A stretch of DNA of 64,000 bases, from the NCBI GenBank assembly GCA_036245805.1, contig BTRK01000006.1, positions 44,138,020 to 44,202,019 on the forward strand, given 5' to 3'. The first letter of the stretch is position 1; every line of letters starts with the position of its first letter. The notes beneath the pieces are model-generated. The model was given only the letters and a program-made list of their open reading frames with translations. It was not told the origin of the DNA and searched no databases. This document shows, in pieces, positions 12,036-24,761 of this stretch. The stretch is from Pristionchus mayeri (Eukaryota; Nematoda; Chromadorea; Rhabditida; Neodiplogasteridae). A program made the translations under genes and the position numbers.

Positions 12036-12355
12036 TTTTGCTCTTTTGCAGATCTCGCCTATGGATTCTTCTGGTCGTCCAATGAAGTAGATGATGTTTT
12101 GCATATTTTTTTCAGTCCTCGAGAAGCTTCGGTGCGTACTCAGATCGTAGCGGCAACTGGAAACATCCGAGAATGACGCTTGTTCATTCTTCTCCTTCCA
12201 AATTGCGCCCCTTCATCTATCAGAGTCCCTCTCGTTCTCAATGTGATCTCTGATCTCGGGAAAGATCGGAAAGTGACCCATCAGACACCTTTTCTTCCCT
12301 CACTAGAGAGCGTCTCTCCCCAAAATATTCCCCGATTCTTTCACCCTCTACTTTC

Positions 12356-12474
12356 GCTTACGACCATACCCCGTTGAGAACACGACATCCCGTCCGATCT
12401 GTCAAGTTAAGCAACGGTGGGCCCAGTTAGTACTTGGATCGGAGACGGCTTGGGAATCCTGGGTGTTGTAAGCA
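12356..12474 (+). rRNA. 5S rRNA gene, copy 29
   Basis: Consensus; class A. Confidence 0.96.
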
Positions 12475-12794
12475 TTTTGCTCTTTTGCAGATCTCGCCTA
12501 TGGATTCTTCTGGTCGTCGAATGAAGTAGATGATGTTTTGCATATTTTTTTCAGTCCTCGAGAAGCTTCGGTGCGTACTCAGATCGTAGCGGCAACTGGA
12601 AACATCCGAGAATGACGCTTGTTCATTCTTCTCCTTCCAAATTGCGCCCCTTCATCTATCAGAGTCCCTCTCGTTCTCAATGTGATCTCTGATCTCGGGA
12701 AAGATCGGAAAGTGACCCATCAGACACCTTTTCTTCCCTCACTAGAGAGCGTCTCTCCCCAAAATATTCCCCGATTCTTTCACCCTCTACTTTC

Positions 12795-12913
12795 GCTTAC
12801 GACCATACCCCGTTGAGAACACTACATCCCGTCCGATCTGTCAAGTTAAGCAACGGTGGGCCCAGTTAGTACTTGGATCGGAGACGGCTTGGGAATCCTG
12901 GGTGTTGTAAGCA
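12795..12913 (+). rRNA. 5S rRNA gene, copy 30 (G29T)
   Basis: One private change, G29T at 12823; class A. Confidence 0.95.
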
Positions 12914-13233
12914 TTTTGCTCTTTTGCAGATCTCGCCTATGGATTCTTCTGGTCGTCGAATGAAGTAGATGATGTTTTGCATATTTTTTTCAGTCCTCGA
13001 GAAGCTTCGGTGCGTACTCAGATCGTAGCGGCAACTGGAAACATCCGAGAATGACGCTTGTTCATTCTTCTCCTTCCAAATTGCGCCCCTTCATCTATCA
13101 GAGTCCCTCTCGTTCTCAATGTGATCTCTGATCTCGGGAAAGATCGGAAAGTGACCCATCAGACACCTTTTCTTCCCTCACTAGAGAGCGTCTCTCCCCA
13201 AAATATTCCCCGATTCTTTCACCCTCTACTTTC

Positions 13234-13352
13234 GCTTACGACCATACCCCGTTGAGAACACGACATCCCGTCCGATCTGTCAAGTTAAGCAACGGTGGGC
13301 CCAGTTAGTACTTGGATCGGAGACGGCTTGGGAATCCTGGGTGTTGTAAGCA
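13234..13352 (+). rRNA. 5S rRNA gene, copy 31
   Basis: Consensus; class A. Confidence 0.96.
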
Positions 13353-13672
13353 TTTTGCTCTTTTGCAGATCTCGCCTATGGATTCTTCTGGTCGTCGAAT
13401 GAAGTAGATGATGTTTTGCATATTTTTTTCAGTCCTCGAGAAGCTTCGGTGCGTACTCAGATCGTAGCGGCAACTGGAAACATCCGAGAATGACGCTTGT
13501 TCATTCTTCTCCTTCCAAATTGCGCCCCTTCATCTATCAGAGTCCCTCTCGTTCTCAATGTGATCTCTGATCTCGGGAAAGATCGGAAAGTGACCCATCA
13601 GACACCTTTTCTTCCCTCACTAGAGAGCGTCTCTCCCCAAAATATTCCCCGATTCTTTCACCCTCTACTTTC

Positions 13673-13791
13673 GCTTACGACCATACCCCGTTGAGAACAC
13701 GACATCCCGTCCGATCTGTCAAGTTAAGCAACGGTGGGCCCAGTTAGTACTTGGATCGGAGACGGCTTGGGAATCCTGGGTGTTGTAAGCA
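13673..13791 (+). rRNA. 5S rRNA gene, copy 32
   Basis: Consensus; class A. Confidence 0.96.
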
Positions 13792-14111
13792 TTTTGCTCT
13801 TTTGCAGATCTCGCCTATGGATTCTTCTGGTCGTCGAATGAAGTAGATGATGTTTTGCATATTTTTTTCAGTCCTCGAGAAGCTTCGGTGCGTACTCAGA
13901 TCGTAGCGGCAACTGGAAACATCCGAGAATGACGCTTGTTCATTCTTCTCCTTCCAAATTGCGCCCCTTCATCTATCAGAGTCCCTCTCGTTCTCAATGT
14001 GATCTCTGATCTCGGGAAAGATCGGAAAGTGACCCATCAGACACCTTTTCTTCCCTCACTAGAGAGCGTCTCTCCCCAAAATATTCCCCGATTCTTTCAC
14101 CCTCTACTTTC

Positions 14112-14230
14112 GCTTACGACCATACCCCGTTGAGAACACGACATCCCGTCCGATCTGTCAAGTTAAGCAACGGTGGGCCCAGTTAGTACTTGGATCGGAG
14201 ACGGCTTGGGAATCCTGGGTGTTGTAAGCA
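14112..14230 (+). rRNA. 5S rRNA gene, copy 33
   Basis: Consensus; class A. Confidence 0.96.
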
Positions 14231-14550
14231 TTTTGCTCTTTTGCAGATCTCGCCTATGGATTCTTCTGGTCGTCCAATGAAGTAGATGATGTTTTGCATA
14301 TTTTTTTCAGTCCTCGAGAAGCTTCGGTGCGTACTCAGATCGTAGCGGCAACTGGAAACATCCGAGAATGACGCTTGTTCATTCTTCTCCTTCCAAATTG
14401 CGCCCCTTCATCTATCAGAGTCCCTCTCGTTCTCAATGTGATCTCTGATCTCGGGAAAGATCGGAAAGTGACCCATCAGACACCTTTTCTTCCCTCACTA
14501 GAGAGCGTCTCTCCCCAAAATATTCCCCGATTCTTTCACCCTCTACTTTC

Positions 14551-14669
14551 GCTTACGACCATACCCCGTTGAGAACACGACATCCCGTCCGATCTGTCAA
14601 GTTAAGCAACGGTGGGCCCAGTTAGTACTTGGATCGGAGACGGCTTGGGAATCCTGGGTGTTGTAAGCA
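14551..14669 (+). rRNA. 5S rRNA gene, copy 34
   Basis: Consensus; class A. Confidence 0.96.
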
Positions 14670-14989
14670 TTTTGCTCTTTTGCAGATCTCGCCTATGGAT
14701 TCTTCTGGTCGTCGAATGAAGTAGATGATGTTTTGCATATTTTTTTCAGTCCTCGAGAAGCTTCGGTGCGTACTCAGATCGTAGCGGCAACTGGAAACAT
14801 CCGAGAATGACGCTTGTTCATTCTTCTCCTTCCAAATTGCGCCCCTTCATCTATCAGAGTCCCTCTCGTTCTCAATGTGATCTCTGATCTCGGGAAAGAT
14901 CGGAAAGTGACCCATCAGACACCTTTTCTTCCCTCACTAGAGAGCGTCTCTCCCCAAAATATTCCCCGATTCTTTCACCCTCTACTTTC

Positions 14990-15108
14990 GCTTACGACCA
15001 TACCCCGTTGAGAACACGACATCCCGTCCGATCTGTCAAGTTAAGCAACGGTGGGCCCAGTTAGTACTTGGATCGGAGACGGCTTGGGAATCCTGGGTGT
15101 TGTAAGCA
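14990..15108 (+). rRNA. 5S rRNA gene, copy 35
   Basis: Consensus; class A. Confidence 0.96.
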
Positions 15109-15428
15109 TTTTGCTCTTTTGCAGATCTCGCCTATGGATTCTTCTGGTCGTCCAATGAAGTAGATGATGTTTTGCATATTTTTTTCAGTCCTCGAGAAGC
15201 TTCGGTGCGTACTCAGATCGTAGCGGCAACTGGAAACATCCGAGAATGACGCTTGTTCATTCTTCTCCTTCCAAATTGCGCCCCTTCATCTATCAGAGTC
15301 CCTCTCGTTCTCAATGTGATCTCTGATCTCGGGAAAGATCGGAAAGTGACCCATCAGACACCTTTTCTTCCCTCACTAGAGAGCGTCTCTCCCCAAAATA
15401 TTCCCCGATTCTTTCACCCTCTACTTTC

Positions 15429-15547
15429 GCTTACGACCATACCCCGTTGAGAACACGACATCCCGTCCGATCTGTCAAGTTAAGCAACGGTGGGCCCAGT
15501 TAGTACTTGGATCGGAGACGGCTTGGGAATCCTGGGTGTTGTAAGCA
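15429..15547 (+). rRNA. 5S rRNA gene, copy 36
   Basis: Consensus; class A. Confidence 0.96.
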
Positions 15548-15867
15548 TTTTGCTCTTTTGCAGATCTCGCCTATGGATTCTTCTGGTCGTCGAATGAAGT
15601 AGATGATGTTTTGCATATTTTTTTCAGTCCTCGAGAAGCTTCGGTGCGTACTCAGATCGTAGCGGCAACTGGAAACATCCGAGAATGACGCTTGTTCATT
15701 CTTCTCCTTCCAAATTGCGCCCCTTCATCTATCAGAGTCCCTCTCGTTCTCAATGTGATCTCTGATCTCGGGAAAGATCGGAAAGTGACCCATCAGACAC
15801 CTTTTCCTCCCTCACTAGAGAGCGTCTCTCCCCAAAATATTCCCCGATTCTTTCACCCTCTACTTTC

Positions 15868-15986
15868 GCTTACGACCATACCCCGTTGAGAACACGACAT
15901 CCCGTCCGATCTGTCAAGTTAAGCAACGGTGGGCCCAGTTAGTACTTGGATCGGAGACGGCTTGGGAATCCTGGGTGTTGTAAGCA
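15868..15986 (+). rRNA. 5S rRNA gene, copy 37
   Basis: Consensus; class A with a private T to C change in the spacer (CTTTTCCTCC). Confidence 0.96.
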
Positions 15987-16306
15987 TTTTGCTCTTTTGC
16001 AGATCTCGCCTATGGATTCTTCTGGTCGTCCAATGAAGTAGATGATGTTTTGCATATTTTTTTCAGTCCTCGAGAAGCTTCGGTGCGTACTCAGATCGTA
16101 GCGGCAACTGGAAACATCCGAGAATGACGCTTGTTCATTCTTCTCCTTCCAAATTGCGCCCCTTCATCTATCAGAGTCCCTCTCGTTCTCAATGTGATCT
16201 CTGATCTCGGGAAAGATCGGAAAGTGACCCATCAGACACCTTTTCTTCCCTCACTAGAGAGCGTCTCTCCCCAAAATATTCCCCGATTCTTTCACCCTCT
16301 ACTTTC

Positions 16307-16425
16307 GCTTACGACCATACCCCGTTGAGAACACGACATCCCGTCCGATCTGTCAAGTTAAGCAACGGTGGGCCCAATTAGTACTTGGATCGGAGACGGC
16401 TTGGGAATCCTGGGTGTTGTAAGCA
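16307..16425 (+). rRNA. 5S rRNA gene, copy 38 (G71A)
   Basis: One private change, G71A at 16377, between the A box and C box; class A. Confidence 0.95.
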
Positions 16426-16745
16426 TTTTGCTCTTTTGCAGATCTCGCCTATGGATTCTTCTGGTCGTCCAATGAAGTAGATGATGTTTTGCATATTTTT
16501 TTCAGTCCTCGAGAAGCTTCGGTGCGTACTCAGATCGTAGCGGCAACTGGAAACATCCGAGAATGACGCTTGTTCATTCTTCTCCTTCCAAATTGCGCCC
16601 CTTCATCTATCAGAGTCCCTCTCGTTCTCAATGTGATCTCTGATCTCGGGAAAGATCGGAAAGTGACTCATCAGACACCTTTTCTTCCCTCACTAGAGAG
16701 CGTCTCTCCCCAAAATATTCCCCGATTCTTTCACCCTCTACTTTC

Positions 16746-16864
16746 GCTGACGACCATACCCCGTTGAGAACACGACATCCCGTCCGATCTGTCAAGTTAA
16801 GCAACGGTGGGCCCAGTTAGTACTTGGATCGGAGACGGCTTGGGAATCCTGGGTGTTGTAAGCA
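16746..16864 (+). rRNA. 5S rRNA gene, copy 39 (T4G)
   Basis: T4G at 16749 breaks a helix I pair (4 with 115). The spacer also has a private GACTCATC. Confidence 0.94.
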
Positions 16865-17184
16865 TTTTGCTCTTTTGCAGATCTCGCCTATGGATTCTTC
16901 TGGTCGTCGAATGAAGTAGATGATGTTTTGCATATTTTTTTCAGTCCTCGAGAAGCTTCGGTGCGTACTCAGATCGTAGCGGCAACTGGAAACATCCGAG
17001 AATGACGCTTGTTCATTCTTCTCCTTCCAAATTGCGCCCCTTCATCTATCAGAGTCCCTCTCGTTCTCAATGTGATCTCTGATCTCGGGAAAGATCGGAA
17101 AGTGACCCATCAGACACCTTTTCTTCCCTCACTAGAGAGCGTCTCTCCCCAAAATATTCCCCGATTCTTTCACCCTCTACTTTC

Positions 17185-17303
17185 GCTTACGACCATACCC
17201 CGTTGAGAACACGACATCCCGTCCGATCTGTCAAGTTAAGCAACGGTGGGCCCAGTTAGTACTTGGATCGGAGACGGCTTGGGAATCCTGGGTGTTGTAA
17301 GCA
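17185..17303 (+). rRNA. 5S rRNA gene, copy 40
   Basis: Consensus; class A. Confidence 0.96.
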
Positions 17304-17623
17304 TTTTGCTCTTTTGCAGATCTCGCCTATGGATTCTTCTGGTCGTCCAATGAAGTAGATGATGTTTTGCATATTTTTTTCAGTCCTCGAGAAGCTTCGG
17401 TGCGTACTCAGATCGTAGCGGCAACTGGAAACATCCGAGAATGACGCTTGTTCATTCTTCTCCTTCCAAATTGCGCCCCTTCATCTATCAGAGTCCCTCT
17501 CGTTCTCAATGTGATCTCTGATCTCGGGAAAGATCGGAAAGTGACCCATCAGACACCTTTTCTTCCCTCACTAGAGAGCGTCTCTCCCCAAAATATTCCC
17601 CGATTCTTTCACCCTCTACTTTC

Positions 17624-17742
17624 GCTTACGACCATACCCCGTTGAGAACACGACATCCCGTCCGATCTGTCAAGTTAAGCAACGGTGGGCCCAGTTAGTA
17701 CTTGGATCGGAGACGGCTTGGGAATCCTGGGTGTTGTACGCA
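17624..17742 (+). rRNA. 5S rRNA gene, copy 41 (A116C)
   Basis: A116C at 17739 breaks the helix I pair with T3. First copy from the left with this recurrent change. Confidence 0.95.
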
Positions 17743-18062
17743 TTTTGCTCTTTTGCAGATCTCGCCTATGGATTCTTCTGGTCGTCCAATGAAGTAGATG
17801 ATGTTTTGCATATTTTTTTCAGTCCTCGAGAAGCTTCGGTGCGTACTCAGATCGTAGCGGCAACTGGAAACATCCGAGAATGACGCTTGTTCATTCTTCT
17901 CCTTCCAAATTGCGCCCCTTCATCTATCAGAGTCCCTCTCGTTCTCAATGTGATCTCTGATCTCGGGAAAGATCGGAAAGTTACCCATCAGACACCTTTT
18001 CTTCCCTCACTAGAGAGCGTCTCTCCCCAAAATATTCCCCGATTCTTTCACCCTCTACTTTC

Positions 18063-18181
18063 GCTTACGACCATACCCCGTTGAGAACACGACATCCCGT
18101 CCGATCTGTCAAGTTAAGCAGCGGTGGGCCCAGAAAGTACTTGGATCGGAGACGGCTTGGGAATCCTGGGTGTTGTAAGCA
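18063..18181 (+). rRNA. 5S rRNA gene, copy 42 (A59G, T72A, T73A)
   Basis: Carries A59G plus a private TT to AA at 18134-18135, inside the internal promoter region. One of the most changed copies, so it may be a poor template. Confidence 0.93.
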
Positions 18182-18501
18182 TTTTGCTCTTTTGCAGATC
18201 TCGCCTATGGATTCTTCTGGTCGTCGAATGAAGTAGATGATGTTTTGCATATTTTTTTCAGTCCTCGAGAAGCTTCGGTGCGTACTCAGATCGTAGCGGC
18301 AACTGGAAACATCCGAGAATGACGCTTGTTCATTCTTCTCCTTCCAAATTGCGCCCCTTCATCTATCAGAGTCCCTCTCGTTCTCAATGTGATCTCTGAT
18401 CTCGGGAAAGATCGGAAAGTTACCCATCAGACACCTTTTCTTCCCTCACTAGAGAGCGTCTCTCCCCAAAATATTCCCCGATTCTTTCACCCTCTACTTT
18501 C

Positions 18502-18620
18502 GCTTACGACCATACCCCGTTGAGAACACGACATCCCGTCCGATCTGTCAAGTTAAGCAACGGTGGGCCCAGTTAGTACTTGGATCGGAGACGGCTTGGG
18601 AATCCTGGGTGTTGTAAGCA
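18502..18620 (+). rRNA. 5S rRNA gene, copy 43
   Basis: Consensus; class A. The spacer after it is the last with GTCCAATG; every later unit has GTCGAATG. Confidence 0.96.
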
Positions 18621-18940
18621 TTTTGCTCTTTTGCAGATCTCGCCTATGGATTCTTCTGGTCGTCCAATGAAGTAGATGATGTTTTGCATATTTTTTTCAG
18701 TCCTCGAGAAGCTTCGGTGCGTACTCAGATCGTAGCGGCAACTGGAAACATCCGAGAATGACGCTTGTTCATTCTTCTCCTTCCAAATTGCGCCCCTTCA
18801 TCTATCAGAGTCCCTCTCGTTCTCAATGTGATCTCTGATCTCGGGAAAGATCGGAAAGTGACCCATCAGACACCTTTTCTTCCCTCACTAGAGACCGTCT
18901 CTCCCCAAAATATTCCCCGATTCTTTCACCCTCTACTCTC

Positions 18941-19059
18941 GCTTACGACCATACCCCGTTGAGAACACGACATCCCGTCCGATCTGTCAAGTTAAGCAGC
19001 GGTGGGCCCAGTTAGTACTTGGATCGGAGACGGCTTGGGAATCCTGGGTGTTGTAAGCA
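18941..19059 (+). rRNA. 5S rRNA gene, copy 44 (A59G)
   Basis: A59G; first class B spacer. Confidence 0.95.
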
Positions 19060-19379
19060 TTTTGCTCTTTTGCAGATCTCGCCTATGGATTCTTCTGGTC
19101 GTCGAATGAAGTAGATGATGTTTTGCATATTTTTTTCAGTCCTCGAGAAGCTTCGGTGCGTACTCAGATCGTAGCGGCAACTGGAAACATCCGAGAATGA
19201 CGCTTGTTCATTCTTCTCCTTCCAAATTGCGCCCCTTCATCTATCAGAGTCCCTCTCGTTCTCAATGTGATCTCTGATCTCGGGAAAGATCGGAAAGTTA
19301 CCCATCAGACACCTTTTCTTCCCTCACTAGAGAGCGTCTCTCCCCAAAATATTCCCCGATTCTTTCACCCTCTACTTTC

Positions 19380-19498
19380 GCTTACGACCATACCCCGTTG
19401 AGAACACGACATCCCGTCCGATCTGTCAAGTTAAGCAGCGGTGGGCCCAGTTAGTACTTGGATCGGAGACGGCTTGGGAATCCTGGGTGTTGTAAGCA
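19380..19498 (+). rRNA. 5S rRNA gene, copy 45 (A59G)
   Basis: A59G; class A. Confidence 0.95.
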
Positions 19499-19817
19499 TT
19501 TTGCTCCTTTGCAGATCTCGCCTATGGATTCTTCTGGTCGTCGAATGAAGTAGATGATGTTTTCATATTTTTTTCAGTCCTCGAGATGCTTCGGTGCGTA
19601 CTCAGATCGTAGCGGCAACTGGAAACATCCGAGAATGACGCTTGTTCATTCTTCTCCTTCCAAATTGCGCCCCTTCATCTATCAGAGTCCCTCTCGTTCT
19701 CAATGTGATCTCTGATCTCGGGAAAGATCGGAAAGTGACCCATCAGACACCTTTTCTTCCCTCACTAGAGACCGTCTCTCCCCAAAATATTCCCCGATTC
19801 TTTCACCCTCTACTCTC

Positions 19818-19936
19818 GCTTACGACCATACCCCGTTGAGAACACGACATCCCGTCCGATCTGTCAAGTTAAGCAGCGGTGGGCCCAGTTAGTACTTGGA
19901 TCGGAGACGGCTTGGGAATCCTGGGTGTTGTAAGCA
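19818..19936 (+). rRNA. 5S rRNA gene, copy 46 (A59G)
   Basis: A59G; class B. The preceding spacer lacks the G of TTTTGCATA (438-bp unit). Confidence 0.95.
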
Positions 19937-20256
19937 TTTTGCTCTTTTGCAGATCTCGCCTATGGATTCTTCTGGTCGTCGAATGAAGTAGATGATGTTT
20001 TGCATATTTTTTTCAGTCCTCGAGAAGCTTCGGTGCGTACTCAGATCGTAGCGGCAACTGGAAACATCCGAGAATGACGCTTGTTCATTCTTCTCCTTCC
20101 AAATTGCGCCCCTTCATCTATCAGAGTCCCTCTCGTTCTCAATGTGATCTCTGATCTCGGGAAAGATCGGAAAGTGACCCATCAGACACCTTTTCTTCCC
20201 TCACTAGAGAGCGTCTCTCCCCAAAATATTACCCGATTCTTTCACCCTCTACTTTC

Positions 20257-20375
20257 GCTTACGACCATACCCCGTTGAGAACACGACATCCCGTCCGATC
20301 TGTCAAGTTAAGCAACGGTGGGCCCAGTTAGTACTTGGATCGGAGACGGCTTGGGAATCCTGGGTGTTGTAAGCA
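20257..20375 (+). rRNA. 5S rRNA gene, copy 47
   Basis: Consensus; class A. Confidence 0.96.
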
Positions 20376-20694
20376 TTTTGCTCTTTTGCAGATCTCGCCT
20401 ATGGATTCTTCTGGTCGTCGAATGAAGTAGATGATGTTTTCATATTTTTTTCAGTCCTCGAGAAGCTTCGGTGCGTACTCAGATCGTAGCGGCAACTGGA
20501 AACATCCGAGAATGACGCTTGTTCATTCTTCTCCTTCCAAATTGCGCCCCTTCATCTATCAGAGTCCCTCTCGTTCTCAATGTGATCTCTGATCTCGGGA
20601 AAGATCGGAAAGTGACCCATCAGACACCTTTTCTTCCCTCACTAGAGACCGTCTCTCCCCAAAATATTCCCCGATTCTTTCACCCTCTACTCTC

Positions 20695-20813
20695 GCTTAC
20701 GACCATACCCCGTTGAGAACACGACATCCCGTCCGATCTGTCAAGTTAAGCAGCGGTGGGCCCAGTTAGTACTTGGATCGGAGACGGCTTGGGAATCCTG
20801 GGTGTTGTAAGCA
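20695..20813 (+). rRNA. 5S rRNA gene, copy 48 (A59G)
   Basis: A59G; class B, 438-bp unit. Confidence 0.95.
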
Positions 20814-21133
20814 TTTTGCTCTTTTGCAGATCTCGCCTATGGATTCTTCTGGTCGTCGAATGAAGTAGATGATGTTTTGCATATTTTTTTCAGTCCTCGA
20901 GAAGCTTCGGTGCGTACTCAGATCGTAGCGGCAACTGGAAACATCCGAGAATGACGCTTGTTCATTCTTCTCCTTCCAAATTGCGCCCCTTCATCTATCA
21001 GAGTCCCTCTCGTTCTCAATGTGATCTCTGATCTCGGGAAAGATCGGAAAGTGACCCATCAGACACCTTTTCTTCCCTCACTAGAGAGCGTCTCTCCCCA
21101 AAATATTCCCCGATTCTTTCACCCTCTACTTTC

Positions 21134-21252
21134 GCTTACGACCATACCCCGTTGAGAACACGACATCCCGTCCGATCTGTCAAGTTAAGCAGCGGTGGGC
21201 CCAGTTAGTACTTGGATCGGAGACGGCTTGGGAATCCTGGGTGTTGTAAGCA
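21134..21252 (+). rRNA. 5S rRNA gene, copy 49 (A59G)
   Basis: A59G; class A. Confidence 0.95.
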
Positions 21253-21572
21253 TTTTGCTCTTTTGCAGATCTCGCCTATGGATTCTTCTGGTCGTCGAAT
21301 GAAGTAGATGATGTTTTGCATATTTTTTTCAGTCCTCGAGAAGCTTCGGTGCGTACTCACATCGTAGCGGCAACTGGAAACATCCGAGAATGACGCTTGT
21401 TCATTCTTCTCCTTCCACATTGCGCCCCTTCATCTATCAGAGTCCCTCTCGTTCTCAATGTGATCTCTGATCTCGGGAAAGATCGGAAAGTGACCCATCA
21501 GACACCTTTTCTTCCCTCACTAGAGTGCGTCTCTCCCCAAAATATTCCCCGATTCTTTCACCCTCTACTCTC

Positions 21573-21691
21573 GCTTACGACCATACCCCGTTGAGAACAC
21601 GACATCCCGTCCGATCTGTCAAGTTAAGCAACGGTGGGCCCAGTTAGTACTTGGATCGGAGACGGCTTGGGAATCCTGGGTGTTGTAAGCA
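21573..21691 (+). rRNA. 5S rRNA gene, copy 50
   Basis: Consensus; first class C spacer from the left. Confidence 0.96.
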
Positions 21692-22011
21692 TTTTGCTCT
21701 TTTGCAGATCTCGCCTATGGATTCTTCTGGTCGTCGAATGAAGTAGATGATGTTTTGCATATTTTTTTCAGTCCTCGAGAAGCTTCGGTGCGTACTCAGA
21801 TCGTAGCGGCAACTGGAAACATCCGAGAATGACGCTTGTTCATTCTTCTCCTTCCAAATTGCGCCCCTTCATCTATCAGAGTCCCTCTCGTTCTCAATGT
21901 GATCTCTGATCTCGGGAAAGATCGGAAAGTGACCCATCAGACACCTTTTCTTCCCTCACTAGAGAGCGTCTCTCCCCAAAATATTCCCCGATTCTTTCAC
22001 CCTCTACTTTC

Positions 22012-22130
22012 GCTTACGACCATACCCCGTTGAGAACACGACATCCCGTCCGATCTGTCAAGTTAAGCAGCGGTGGGCCCAGTTAGTACTTGGATCGGAG
22101 ACGGCTTGGGAATCCTGGGTGTTGTACGCA
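22012..22130 (+). rRNA. 5S rRNA gene, copy 51 (A59G, A116C)
   Basis: Carries the linked pair A59G and A116C; class A. Confidence 0.95.
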
Positions 22131-22450
22131 TTTTGCTCTTTTGCAGATCTCGCCTATGGATTCTTCTGGTCGTCGAATGAAGTAGATGATGTTTTGCATA
22201 TTTTTTTCAGTCCTCGAGAAGCTTCGGTGCGTACTCAGATCGTAGCGGCAACTGGAAACATCCGAGAATGACGCTTGTTCATTCTTCTCCTTCCAAATTG
22301 CGCCCCTTCATCTATCAGAGTCCCTCTCGTTCTCAATGTGATCTCTGATCTCGGGAAAGATCGGAAAGTGACCCATCAGACACCTTTTCTTCCCTCACTG
22401 GAGAGCGTCTCTCCCCAAAATATTCCCCGATTCTTTCACCCTCTACTTTC

Positions 22451-22569
22451 GCTTACGACCATACCCCGTTGAGAACACGACATCCCGTCCGATCTGTCAA
22501 GTTAAGCAACGGTGGGCCCAGTTAGTACTTGGATCGGAGACGGCTTGGGAATCCTGGGTGTTGTAAGCA
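22451..22569 (+). rRNA. 5S rRNA gene, copy 52
   Basis: Consensus; class A. Confidence 0.96.
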
Positions 22570-22888
22570 TTTTGCTCTTTTGCAGATCTCGCCTATGGAT
22601 TCTTCTGGTCGTCGAATGAAGTAGATGATGTTTTCATATTTTTTTCAGTCCTCGAGAAGCTTCGGTGCGTACTCAGATCGTAGCGGCAACTGGAAACATC
22701 CGAGAATGACGCTTGTTCATTCTTCTCCTTCCAAATTGCGCCCCTTCATCTATCAGAGTCCCTCTCGTTCTCAATGTGATCTCTGATCTCGGGAAAGATC
22801 GGAAAGTGACCCATCAGACACCTTTTCTTCCCTCACTAGAGACCGTCTCTCCCCAAAATATTCCCCGATTCTTTCACCCTCTACTCTC

Positions 22889-23007
22889 GCTTACGACCAT
22901 ACCCCGTTGAGAACACGACATCCCGTCCGATCTGTCAAGTTAAGCAGCGGTGGGCCCAGTTAGTACTTGGATCGGAGACGGCTTGGGAATCCTGGGTGTT
23001 GTACGCA
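22889..23007 (+). rRNA. 5S rRNA gene, copy 53 (A59G, A116C)
   Basis: Linked pair A59G and A116C; class B, 438-bp unit. Confidence 0.95.
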
Positions 23008-23327
23008 TTTTGCTCTTTTGCAGATCTCGCCTATGGATTCTTCTGGTCGTCGAATGAAGTAGATGATGTTTTGCATATTTTTTTCAGTCCTCGAGAAGCT
23101 TCGGTGCGTACTCAGATCGTAGCGGCAACTGGAAACATCCGAGAATGACGCTTGTTCATTCTTCTCCTTCCAAATTGCGCCCCTTCATCTATCAGAGTCC
23201 CTCTCGTTCTCAATGTGATCTCTGATCTCGGGAAAGATCGGAAAGTGACCCATCAGACACCTTTTCTTCCCTCACTAGAGAGCGTCTCTCCCCAAAATAT
23301 TCCCCGATTCTTTCACCCTCTACTTTC

Positions 23328-23446
23328 GCTTACGACCATACCCCGTTGAGAACACGACATCCCGTCCGATCTGTCAAGTTAAGCAACGGTGGGCCCAGTT
23401 AGTACTTGGATCGGAGACGGCTTGGGAATCCTGGGTGTTGTAAGCA
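23328..23446 (+). rRNA. 5S rRNA gene, copy 54
   Basis: Consensus; class A. Confidence 0.96.
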
Positions 23447-23765
23447 TTTTGCTCTTTTGCAGATCTCGCCTATGGATTCTTCTGGTCGTCGAATGAAGTA
23501 GATGATGTTTTCATATTTTTTTCAGTCCTCGAGAAGCTTCGGTGCGTACTCAGATCGTAGCGGCAACTGGAAACATCCGAGAATGACGCTTGTTCATTCT
23601 TCTCCTTCCAAATTGCGCCCCTTCATCTATCAGAGTCCCTCTCGTTCTCAATGTGATCTCTGATCTCGGGAAAGATCGGAAAGTGACCCATCAGACACCT
23701 TTTCTTCCCTCACTAGAGACCGTCTCTCCCCAAAATATTCCCCGATTCTTTCACCCTCTACTCTC

Positions 23766-23884
23766 GCTTACGACCATACCCCGTTGAGAACACGACATCC
23801 CGTCCGATCTGTCAAGTTAAGCAACGGTGGGCCCAGTTAGTACTTGGATCGGAGACGGCTTGGGAATCCTGGGTGTTGTAAGCA
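23766..23884 (+). rRNA. 5S rRNA gene, copy 55
   Basis: Consensus; class B, 438-bp unit. Confidence 0.96.
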
Positions 23885-24203
23885 TTTTGCTCTTTTGCAG
23901 ATCTCGCCTATGGATTCTTCTGGTCGTCGAATGAAGTAGATGATGTTTTCATATTTTTTTCAGTCCTCGAGAAGCTTCGGTGCGTACTCAGATCGTAGCG
24001 GCAACTGGAAACATCCGAGAATGACGCTTGTTCATTCTTCTCCTTCCAAATTGCGCCCCTTCATCTATCAGAGTCCCTCTCGTTCTCAATGTGATCTCTG
24101 ATCTCGGGAAAGATCGGAAAGTGACCCATCAGACACCTTTTCTTCCCTCACTAGAGAGCGTCTCTCCCCAAAATATTTCCCGATTCTTTCACCCTCTACT
24201 CTC

Positions 24204-24322
24204 GCTTACGACCATACCCCGTTGAGAACACGACATCCCGTCCGATCTGTCAAGTTAAGCAACGGTGGGCCCAGTTAGTACTTGGATCGGAGACGGCTTG
24301 GGAATCCTGGGTGTTGTAAGCA
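24204..24322 (+). rRNA. 5S rRNA gene, copy 56
   Basis: Consensus; class A with the ATATTTCCC spacer change, 438-bp unit. Confidence 0.96.
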
Positions 24323-24642
24323 TTTTGCTCTTTTGCAGATCTCGCCTATGGATTCTTCTGGTCGTCGAATGAAGTAGATGATGTTTTGCATATTTTTTTC
24401 AGTCCTCGAGAAGCTTCGGTGCGTACTCAGATCGTAGCGGCAACTGGAAACATCCGAGAATGACGCTTGTTCATTCTTCTCCTTCCAAATTGCGCCCCTT
24501 CATCTATCAGAGTCCCTCTCGTTCTCAATGTGATCTCTGATCTCGGGAAAGATCGGAAAGTGACCCATCAGACACCTTTTCTTCCCTCACTAGAGAGCGT
24601 CTCTCCCCAAAATATTCCCCGATTCTTTCACCCTCTACTTTC

Positions 24643-24761
24643 GCTTACGACCATACCCCGTTGAGAACACGACATCCCGTCCGATCTGTCAAGTTAAGCA
24701 ACGGTGGGCCCAGTTAGTACTTGGATCGGAGACGGCTTGGGAATCCTGGGTGTTGTAAGCA
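24643..24761 (+). rRNA. 5S rRNA gene, copy 57
   Basis: Consensus; class A. Confidence 0.96.

Noticed and set aside
18065..18250. Open frames antisense to 5S (also at 21205-21420 and 56736-56921)
   Set aside because: They arise where point changes remove stops on the non-coding strand of 5S.
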